From the NCBI GenBank assembly GCA_014879765.1, contig JACSRL010000253.1, positions 1 to 10,086 on the forward strand: a stretch of DNA of 10,086 nt. Direction: 5' to 3'. How positions within the stretch are numbered: the stretch's first letter is position 1; each line of letters opens with the position of its first letter. Shown piece after piece: positions 4,351 through 10,086 of the stretch. Both the position numbers and the translations under genes were made by a program. The stretch is from Anaerolinea sp. Its GTDB lineage: Bacteria; Chloroflexota; Anaerolineae; JAAEKA01. The notes under the pieces are model-generated. The model did not search any database. It was not told the origin of the DNA and saw only the letters and a list, made by a program, of their open reading frames with translations.

Positions 4351-7235
4351 AGGTTTGGACTCTCCCCACCCCAGGAATCAATCATCGGGCATCGGTGATA
4401 ACGTGCCAGGAGTCCCCACCCCAGCGATTCAGGATGCGCTCTCCAGGCCGTTTCGAGAAAGTCGACGTACAGATCCAGCAGATGGTGAACCTGTGCTGCG
4501 CGCGGGGACGGCGCGGCCAACATTGACAGTGCGGGCAGCGCCTTCAGGTAGACGCAGCCGGTGTGGTCGAAGTAGCTGTAGACAGGGACGATGGCTGCGC
4601 CACTGGTCAAAGCGAGATCGGCGAAACCTGGTTTCAGCCGGAAGCGGCGTTGCCCGATAGTGCGACTGATGCTGTTCGGGCCGCCATAGTTCATGTCGTT
4701 GCTGATCCGGACGACACCGCCGGCTCGCAAGATGCGTTGGGCCTGCAGGCTGTGGGCCGCGGCCCAGTACGACGCGACCTGCCCAGCTTCTGCGTCGTCG
4801 CCTTCTTCATCCTGCTCTGCGATGGTCAGCGCACGCTCCAGGCTGAGCGTTGGCACACGTCCCAGACTCGTCAGGTGCGCCAGGATGCCATCGGTTAACA
4901 CGCTGCCCGTGTTGTGGTACGTGAGCAGGATAATGCCGCGCCCTTGCCTGTGGGCGTGCAAAAGGTGCTCCAAGCCGTCCAACTGATACAGGCGGCGACC
5001 CGAACGCTCCCCTCCGGCAGCGACGGCGGCTGCAATGTCGCGCCAGAACCTTTCAGGCGCCTGCTGCATTGCGGCGACTACATCCCCGTTGACAATGTTC
5101 TGGCGCAGCTTGCTGGTGCGAAAGACCCCGCGGATGGCGTTGCCAATGATGCTCGCCCGCAGTACAGATTCATCAATCGTTCTCTGGCCGCCAAGTTCAG
5201 ACGCCAGTTCCCGTATTTGGCGTTGCTCCGTCCGAAAGAGTCGATCAGCAAGGAAAGGCTCGCCGAAGAAGTTCAGCCAGTCGATGCCATCCCAATAGCC
5301 AAGACGGAGAAGGCGTTTGCGAATTGCCCAGCGAATCAGAGATTCAGCGCCAGGTGGATTGCGGCGGGTTTGTCGGCGCTGCACCAACGCCGGTCCTGCC
5401 CAACGAGCGGAACCGGCTGCATCTGAAGGTTGGGCTGAATCAGGTTCAGACTCGACGGCGCACAACTGGGCCAGCATAGCGATCGTAGGGCTGCGGAAGT
5501 AGTCAGGCGGTACATGACCACCCGTTGCCTGCTCCGCTGCCAACACCATGCGCATGGCCAGGATCGAATCCCCGCCCAACTCGAAAAAGTTGTCTTCCAT
5601 GCCGACTTCGTCCATCTCCAGCAGATCCGTCCAGATGCCGGCGATCTGTTGCTCCAATTCGCTGCGCGGGGAGACAAAGGGCGCGGCCAGTTCGGGACGT
5701 GAACGACCCGGCGGCGGCAACGATGCGCGATCCACTTTGCCGTTGGCGTGACGGGGCAGGGCGTCCATGCAGATGAAACGCGCCGGGACCATATAGGCGG
5801 GCAGTTCCTGTGCCAGTGCTGTGCGCAAGAGCGTGCTCGAAAAGTCAACCGCAGCCATACAAATGTATGCCACGAGTACGGTATCGTGTCGAGTCGATTG
5901 AGCAATCACGGCTGTTTCCTGCACACCCGGCAGCCGGGCCAGCGCCGCCTCGACAGCCTCCAGGTTTACGGTGTAGCCGCGAATCTTCACCTGCTGGTCG
6001 TTGCGCCCCAGCAACTCAAACATCCCGTCTGCCCGCCGCCGCACCAGATCGCCCATGCGAAAGGTGCGGTAGCGCCGATCGGCCGGATCAACCTGAAATC
6101 GCTGCGCGGTCAGTTCCGGTTGACGCCAGTAGCCGCGGGCCAGGTAGCGGCTGCGCACCACCACCTCGCCCTCCCCTTCGCCCGCAATCGGCTCCCCGTC
6201 AGCGCCCACCAGCGTCACCTGTTCCGGTTCGATGGGATAGCCGACGGGCAGGGTTTCCCCCGCCAGTTCGTCATCGCTGCGGATCGCCAGGCGAAGCACC
6301 GCAGTGGTTTCGCTGGATGTGAGTTGGTGCATCACGATGGCGTCGGGAGGGAGATGGCAGCGCAGACGGCGGACCTCGTCCACGCGTGTGCGGCCAGACG
6401 GACGCACATAGCGGAGATGCTCGAAGCGGAAGCCTGCCGGCAACACATCCAGCAGTTGGCGGAGGATGCCCGAATGCAGGTGAAGCATAGTCACCTGGCT
6501 GGCGCTCAACCAATCCCGCAGGTCGCCGACGCTCTGCTGGGCTGGGCGATAGAGGGCGAGGGTGGCACCGTTGAGCAGCGCACCGTATATATCCGCCGCC
6601 GCTGAGCTATAGGCTGGCGAGAAGAGACCCGCCACCACATCATGCGGAGAGACAGGTTCAAGCTCGTTTAGCTGGCTGGCGCGGTGGAGGAGCATGGCGT
6701 GATCCACCATCACGCCTTTCGGCTGTCCGGTGGCGCCGGATGTGTAGTGAATCGCTGCCAGCGCGTCCGCCGCAGGCACACAGCGATCTCCAGCCGCCAG
6801 GAGCAGTGCAGGTTGTTCAGGGCACATCACAACCTTCATCCCTGGTTGATCAGTTTTGCTGACCCCATCGGTCAACAGATAGCCGCTGTGGAGGTTATCC
6901 AGCACTGCATGCACACGATTTTCGGGCATGGCCGTATCCAACACGGCGTAAAAGTGCCCGGCTTTGAGCACGCCGATCATGGCAGCGATGACTGGAATTC
7001 CCTGGCCGAAATAGAGGGCGATAGGCTGCGGCTGGTCGCCCACTGCGCCGGCGATCGTCTGGGCGATGCGCTCTGACCATGCGTCCAGTACGGCGTAGGT
7101 GATGCGCTGCGCGCCATCCACAACTGCCGGGCGGTCTGGCCTATGCTGGACTATCTGGTGGAAGCGGGCAGGAATAGACAAGTCGGTCGCAATCGGCGGC
7201 AGGCTGTCCCCTGATCCAAACATTTTCTTGCTCAC
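4347..7235 (-). CDS. Adenylation - carrier protein - LpxL-like acyltransferase fusion
   Basis: A 962-residue NRPS-like protein with three parts. Residues about 20-510 are an ANL adenylation domain: YTSGATGQPKG (164-174), FRMGDLVRR (392-400), GRNDQQVKIRGY (410-421) and NGKVDR with catalytic K500. Residues about 525-592 are a carrier protein with the phosphopantetheine site FFELGGDSI (S557). Residues about 630-962 resemble LpxL/HtrB-type lysophospholipid acyltransferases: GIILLTYHNTGS (H774), ISNDMN (845-850) and PGFADLALTSGAAIVPV (869-885). No condensation or thioesterase domain is present. The Asp that binds an alpha-amino group (GrsA D235) appears to be S210, so the substrate may not be an alpha-amino acid. 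The GTG start at 7235 lies 11 nt after the binding-protein stop, and its own stop overlaps the cyclase start. It may load an acyl group onto the carrier and pass it to an acceptor; the acceptor is unknown. Confidence 0.85.
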   Translation of the reverse strand: MSKKMFGSGDSLPPIATDLSIPARFHQIVQHRPDRPAVVDGAQRITYAVLDAWSERIAQTIAGAVGDQPQPIALYFGQGIPVIAAMIGVLKAGHFYAVLDTAMPENRVHAVLDNLHSGYLLTDGVSKTDQPGMKVVMCPEQPALLLAAGDRCVPAADALAAIHYTSGATGQPKGVMVDHAMLLHRASQLNELEPVSPHDVVAGLFSPAYSSAAADIYGALLNGATLALYRPAQQSVGDLRDWLSASQVTMLHLHSGILRQLLDVLPAGFRFEHLRYVRPSGRTRVDEVRRLRCHLPPDAIVMHQLTSSETTAVLRLAIRSDDELAGETLPVGYPIEPEQVTLVGADGEPIAGEGEGEVVVRSRYLARGYWRQPELTAQRFQVDPADRRYRTFRMGDLVRRRADGMFELLGRNDQQVKIRGYTVNLEAVEAALARLPGVQETAVIAQSTRHDTVLVAYICMAAVDFSSTLLRTALAQELPAYMVPARFICMDALPRHANGKVDRASLPPPGRSRPELAAPFVSPRSELEQQIAGIWTDLLEMDEVGMEDNFFELGGDSILAMRMVLAAEQATGGHVPPDYFRSPTIAMLAQLCAVESEPDSAQPSDAAGSARWAGPALVQRRQTRRNPPGAESLIRWAIRKRLLRLGYWDGIDWLNFFGEPFLADRLFRTEQRQIRELASELGGQRTIDESVLRASIIGNAIRGVFRTSKLRQNIVNGDVVAAMQQAPERFWRDIAAAVAAGGERSGRRLYQLDGLEHLLHAHRQGRGIILLTYHNTGSVLTDGILAHLTSLGRVPTLSLERALTIAEQDEEGDDAEAGQVASYWAAAHSLQAQRILRAGGVVRISNDMNYGGPNSISRTIGQRRFRLKPGFADLALTSGAAIVPVYSYFDHTGCVYLKALPALSMLAAPSPRAAQVHHLLDLYVDFLETAWRAHPESLGWGLLARYHRCPMIDSWGGESPNL

Positions 7236-7246
7236 TTTTGCCGGTG

Positions 7247-8281
7247 TTACTGGGATTGCAGGCCCTGGAAGAAACCCTCGGCTTGCAACTTGTCCACGAG
7301 AGTCAAATCCACCACATCCTCCGGTTTGAGGTTGGCTACGGCGGGATTCTCTCTGGACAGATCGTCGATGAGGGCCTGAATGCCAGGCAGCGACGGCATC
7401 GGGTCAACCTGCATCAGTTTTTGGATGACCAGATCGTAGGTCAGGTCCAGGGCTGCGGCATCGGCTAATGGATCCAGATCCAGATAGCCTGCCAGCACCC
7501 TCAAGGTGAGCGCTTTGTCGGCGTGCATCCTGGCCACTGCTTCGGCAGTGGCTTTGAGAAAGGCCTCCACCCGTTCCGGATGCTCCCGCAGGTATTCACG
7601 GGTGGTCATCACGGCAATGTGCTGATATGCCTTGTCCAGATTTGAAAAATCCACAAGCAGATTGTTGCCCTCAGCCAGCACGGTCATCGCCTCCGGCGGC
7701 GCCAGGATGGTGCCCGCAATTGCCCCCGCCTGCATGGCGGCGATTCGCTCGCTAGCCCCGCCAATGGTCTGCAAAGTCACGTCCTGATCGGGCCGCAGTC
7801 CCAGGTATTCCAGCGCAGTGCGGGCGGCAAAATCGGAGCTGCTGCCTGGCCCGCTGATTGCCAGCGCCTTGCCAATCAGGTCCGCCGCCTGTTTGATTTC
7901 CGGGCGAGTGATCAGAAAATAGGGCTGGCTGTTCAATACGCCGCCGACAATGACCAGATCGCCACCCGCTGCCGCTGCGCTGACCAGGGCGGCAGCAGAC
8001 TGTTGGCAGATGTCGAATTCACCCGCCAACAAAGCAGCAGCGGCCGTTGCTGCGCTATTGACGGCAGTGACATCGAGATCGATGCCGTACTTCTCATCCA
8101 ACCTTTCCGCCAGGGCGACCTGAAGGCCCGTCTGGGACGAACTCAGACTGCTGCAGACTCGCACCGTCGCCGGGGCGGTGGCCGGTGCGGCGGCTGGCAT
8201 GGCAGGCAGCAGAGGCACAGGCGCACAGGCTGCGAGGATCAGGCTTGCCAACAACGCAAGACCGTAGTGCAGAATTCTCAT
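7247..8281 (-). CDS. ABC transporter substrate-binding lipoprotein (NMT1/SsuA-like)
   Basis: A 344-residue solute-binding lipoprotein. The signal peptide MRILHYGLALLASLILAAC ends in lipobox LAAC with lipidated Cys19, followed by an Ala/Pro/Thr-rich linker to about residue 40. The mature part has the NMT1/THI5/SsuA-type pattern: an early SSSQTGLQVALAERL segment, a GEFDICQQSAAA stretch, a GPGSSSDF loop, and IGGASERIAAMQAGAI, typical of the ligand-sensing second lobe. It should capture a small organic solute for the permease and ATPase encoded upstream; related systems carry sulfonates, taurine, nitrate or pyrimidine precursors, and the sequence does not say which. A ribosome-binding site AAAGGAAA lies at 8296-8289. 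The gap to the permease is 75 nt. The adenylation gene starts only 11 nt after its TAA stop, which suggests shared transcription with the biosynthetic genes. Confidence 0.88.
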   Translation of the reverse strand: MRILHYGLALLASLILAACAPVPLLPAMPAAAPATAPATVRVCSSLSSSQTGLQVALAERLDEKYGIDLDVTAVNSAATAAAALLAGEFDICQQSAAALVSAAAAGGDLVIVGGVLNSQPYFLITRPEIKQAADLIGKALAISGPGSSSDFAARTALEYLGLRPDQDVTLQTIGGASERIAAMQAGAIAGTILAPPEAMTVLAEGNNLLVDFSNLDKAYQHIAVMTTREYLREHPERVEAFLKATAEAVARMHADKALTLRVLAGYLDLDPLADAAALDLTYDLVIQKLMQVDPMPSLPGIQALIDDLSRENPAVANLKPEDVVDLTLVDKLQAEGFFQGLQSQ

Positions 8282-8356
8282 CGGCGTGTTTCCTTTGAAG
8301 ATGATTTCAAGACAAGTCGCAATGATCCAGTAGATGCACGTATACTCGTTGCCATG

Positions 8357-9112
8357 TCAACGCTGCGGCCGCCAGCTATCGAATCGCCGCTCCAGCGCCT
8401 CCAGCAGCGCCGTCACCCCCCAGCCAAAGCAGGCCAGGATGATGACGCCGACAAACACCTTGTCCGTCTGAAAGGTCGCGCCGGCCCGGCTCATCATGTT
8501 GCCGATACCGGCCTGGGACGCGATCAACTCGCCCACGACCACGCCCACCAGCCCGCGCCCCACGCCCAGACGCACCCCGGCCAGGATGAAAGGCACGGCG
8601 GACGGCAGCGCAATCGTGGTCAGCACCTGGCGGTCGCTGGCGCCGAAGGAACGGGCGCAGCGCACCAGGGTTTCGTCCAGCACCCGCACGCCGGTCATGG
8701 AGTTGACCAGGATCGGGAAGACGGCGCCGAGGAATACTACCGCAACCTTGGAGTAGATGCCAATGCCCAGCCAGAGGATGAGCAGCGGCATCAGCGCGAC
8801 CCGCGGCACGGCGTAGAGAGCCGACACGTAGGGGCCGAAGAGGGCGCGCACGCGGGCATCCCAGCCCAGCAGCACGCCGGCGGGTATGCCGACGATGACG
8901 GCCAGGCTCATTCCGAGGAAAAACGCCACGCCGCTCACCCAGAGATCGTACCAGAGACGCCCGCGGGCCAGCTCGCCAAAGGCGACGGCGATGCGGGAGG
9001 GCGAAGAGGTGAAGAGCGGCTTGGCCAGCCCCAGGGCGGGCAGCAATTCCCAGAGTGCCAGGAAGACGGCGAGGGAGAGCAGCGAGAGCAGCAGCGAGCG
9101 GCGGCGATTCAT
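8357..9112 (-). CDS. ABC transporter permease (SsuC/TauC-like)
   Basis: A 251-residue inner-membrane permease of the binding-protein-dependent family. About six hydrophobic segments are visible, from LLLSLLSLAVFLALWELL at the N-terminus onward. The cytoplasmic coupling loop lies at about 149-176: ARSFGASDRQVLTTIALP is the EAA motif that docks with the ATPase. Only one permease gene is present, so a homodimer is expected, as in SsuABC and TauABC systems. The ATG at 9112 overlaps the ATPase stop as ATGA, showing translational coupling. Composition and layout are ordinary for the family. The transported substrate cannot be read from the sequence. Confidence 0.92.
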   Translation of the reverse strand: MNRRRSLLLSLLSLAVFLALWELLPALGLAKPLFTSSPSRIAVAFGELARGRLWYDLWVSGVAFFLGMSLAVIVGIPAGVLLGWDARVRALFGPYVSALYAVPRVALMPLLILWLGIGIYSKVAVVFLGAVFPILVNSMTGVRVLDETLVRCARSFGASDRQVLTTIALPSAVPFILAGVRLGVGRGLVGVVVGELIASQAGIGNMMSRAGATFQTDKVFVGVIILACFGWGVTALLEALERRFDSWRPQR

Positions 9113-9912
9113 CGAGGGTCAGCGTTCTCGTCATGGCCGGCCGGCAGGTCGGCGGGGCGTTCCAACTGCGCCCAGATCGCCTCGGCGATGGCCTGGAATT
9201 GGGGTGTGCGCTGGATGCTCAAGGCCCGCGGGCGGGCGAAGGGCACGGCAAAGTCGGCCTTGAGCCGGCCCGGCGCCGCCGACATCACCAGCACCCGGTC
9301 GGCCAGGAAGACCGCCTCGGCGATGTTGTGGGTGACGTAGAGCGCCGTCATTGGCCGCGCCAGCCAGATGCGCTGCAGTTCCGCCTGCATGTACTCACGG
9401 GTCTGGGCGTCCAGCGCGGCCAGCGGCTCGTCGCAGAGGAGCAACTGCGGCTGGATGGACAGGGCGCGGGCCAGGTTGGCCCGTTGCTGCATGCCGCCGG
9501 ACAGCTCGCGCGGGTAGCTCTCGGCAAAGTCGCGCAGGCCGACCACACCCAGGTAGTCGCGCGCGACACGCGCGGCTTGGGGCTTGGGCATTCCCTGCAG
9601 TTCCAGCCCGTAGGCCACATTGCTCACTACGGTGCGCCAGGGGAGCAGCGCCGGCGCTTGAAAGACCATGGCCCGTTCGTGGCCAGGCCCGCGGACGGGA
9701 CGCCCGTCGACGCAGATCGCGCCGGCCTGCGGCGGCGTCAGCCCGGCGATCGCGTTGAGCAGGGTCGTCTTGCCGCAGCCGCTCGGCCCGATCATCGCGA
9801 CGAATTCGCCGCTTGCCGCAGCGAAGCTCACATCCTGCACGGCGGTCAGGTTCAGGCGGGTCCGCTGCATGGTGTAGGCGACAGTCAAGTGTTCGACCGC
9901 TAGCAGGCTCAT
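9109..9912 (-). CDS. ABC transporter ATP-binding protein (SsuB/TauB-like)
   Basis: A 267-residue nucleotide-binding subunit that powers the adjacent permease. All motifs are intact: Walker A GPSGCGKTT at 42-50, Q-loop Q85 in MVFQAPALLPWRTV, signature LSGGMQQR at 137-144, Walker B LLLCDEP at 157-163, D-loop ALD, and switch histidine H195 in YVTHNIAEA. The FQ...LLPWRTV block is characteristic of the nitrate/sulfonate/taurine subfamily. The ATG at 9912 is preferred to a start 40 codons upstream because MSLLAVEHLTVAY is the normal beginning for the family and the extension looks non-coding. No clear Shine-Dalgarno precedes it; a candidate promoter places transcription start almost on the ATG. It is the first gene of the uptake operon. 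Confidence 0.93.
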   Translation of the reverse strand: MSLLAVEHLTVAYTMQRTRLNLTAVQDVSFAAASGEFVAMIGPSGCGKTTLLNAIAGLTPPQAGAICVDGRPVRGPGHERAMVFQAPALLPWRTVVSNVAYGLELQGMPKPQAARVARDYLGVVGLRDFAESYPRELSGGMQQRANLARALSIQPQLLLCDEPLAALDAQTREYMQAELQRIWLARPMTALYVTHNIAEAVFLADRVLVMSAAPGRLKADFAVPFARPRALSIQRTPQFQAIAEAIWAQLERPADLPAGHDENADPR

Positions 9913-9920
9913 GGCGGCGC

Positions 9921-9949
9921 ATCTTAGCACCGGCCGGCGGGAATCGCAA
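9921..9949 (-). promoter_or_regulatory. Candidate promoter of the ABC operon, near-leaderless
   Basis: On the minus strand TTGCGA (9949-9944) is followed after 17 nt by TAAGAT (9926-9921), preceded by TG as in an extended -10 element (TGCTAAGAT). Each hexamer matches the sigma-70 consensus at four of six positions. Predicted start of transcription is about 9914, two or so bases before the ATG at 9912, so the mRNA would have almost no leader, consistent with the missing Shine-Dalgarno. Confidence 0.38.
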
Positions 9950-9962
9950 TAACCCTGGCCGG
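9930..9962. repeat. Imperfect GC-rich inverted repeat overlapping the ABC promoter
   Basis: The arms are CCGGCCGGCGGG (9930-9941) and CCCTGGCCGG (9953-9962) around an AT-rich 11-nt loop. Outer CCGGCC/GGCCGG and inner GGG/CCC pair with a bulge between. It covers the -35 box and spacer of the candidate promoter, so it could be an operator, but such repeats also arise by chance in GC-rich DNA. Confidence 0.4.
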
Positions 9963-10086
9963 CTAGGCCGCGTATCCCATGCCCGGCGCGAACCTCACCG
10001 GCTGGGTCTACGGCTGCTCCCGCCTGCCCCAACTCGAATCAGGCTCCGGCGCGTCCGTCCTGCACCTTCTGTCCCTCCGCCTCTGC

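Larger units (their letters stand above)
9913..10086. other. Upstream region of the ABC operon, no gene seen
   Basis: These 174 nt hold no recognisable gene. An in-frame extension of the ATPase frame reaches 10032 but has no family resemblance. The stretch carries the candidate promoter at 9921-9949 and a GC-rich imperfect hairpin around it. A gene reading rightward could begin beyond the window. Confidence 0.5.

Noticed and set aside
4347..7235. Reading the fusion protein as a conventional peptide-forming NRPS module
   Set aside because: There is no condensation, epimerisation, reductase or thioesterase domain, and the part after the carrier domain matches LpxL-like acyltransferase blocks.
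8336..8360. Perfect TTGACA on the minus strand at the permease stop, as a promoter for the binding protein
   Set aside because: No acceptable -10 box is found at 16-18 nt; TATACG is only about 10 nt away. The hexamer may be chance, since it includes the stop codon.
8003..9340. Plus-strand open frame of 445 codons opposite the ABC genes
   Set aside because: It is a shadow: the minus strand encodes the binding protein, permease and ATPase with complete family motifs, while this frame is rich in His, Gln and Arg with no recognisable domain.
7247..9912. Naming the ABC system as a sulfonate or taurine transporter
   Set aside because: Subfamily motifs fit, but the same family carries nitrate, pyrimidine precursors and other solutes; nothing in the sequence fixes the ligand.
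1..10086. tRNA, rRNA, CRISPR arrays, transposases and integrase sites
   Set aside because: None was seen by eye on either strand; the only notable repeat is the palindrome at 340-390.

Overview
The window reads as a bacterial biosynthetic locus with essentially all genes on the minus strand. The DNA is GC-rich, and the substrate-binding lipoprotein has a lipobox followed by an Ala/Pro/Thr-rich linker. That linker, the split lasso B1/B2 proteins and the HprK-like kinase would fit a Chloroflexota-type organism. This is a weak guess; no rRNA or other marker is present.

Layout in the direction of transcription (right to left): an SsuABC/TauABC/NMT1-like ABC uptake operon (ATPase 9912-9109, permease 9112-8357, substrate-binding lipoprotein 8281-7247); a 962-residue fusion of an adenylation domain, a carrier protein and an LpxL-like acyltransferase domain (7235-4347); then a lasso-peptide cluster. 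The cluster holds the asparagine-synthetase-like cyclase (C, 4350-2380), an HPr-kinase-like kinase (K, 2378-1467), a PqqD-like recognition protein (B1, 1444-1154), a transglutaminase-like leader protease (B2, 1170-730) and a 54-residue precursor (A, 686-522). Most junctions are overlaps or gaps under 25 nt, so the genes from the substrate-binding protein down to A are probably one transcript. A candidate internal promoter precedes A. Beyond A lies a 385-nt stretch with a 51-nt perfect palindrome, then the 5' end of a sulfotransferase gene that runs off the left edge.

Working model (inference): B1 binds the WxxPxF leader of A, B2 cuts before Gly41, and C joins Gly1 to Asp8, giving a 14-residue lasso GYSVGANDGQTNSS with an 8-residue ring. 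K may phosphorylate the C-terminal Ser, as described for paeninodin-type clusters. The unusual part is the adenylation-carrier-acyltransferase protein, whose stop overlaps the start of C. Its adenylation domain lacks the Asp that normally holds an alpha-amino group, so it may activate a non-amino carboxylic acid that the fused acyltransferase could transfer, possibly to the lasso peptide. No dedicated lasso exporter or isopeptidase is seen.
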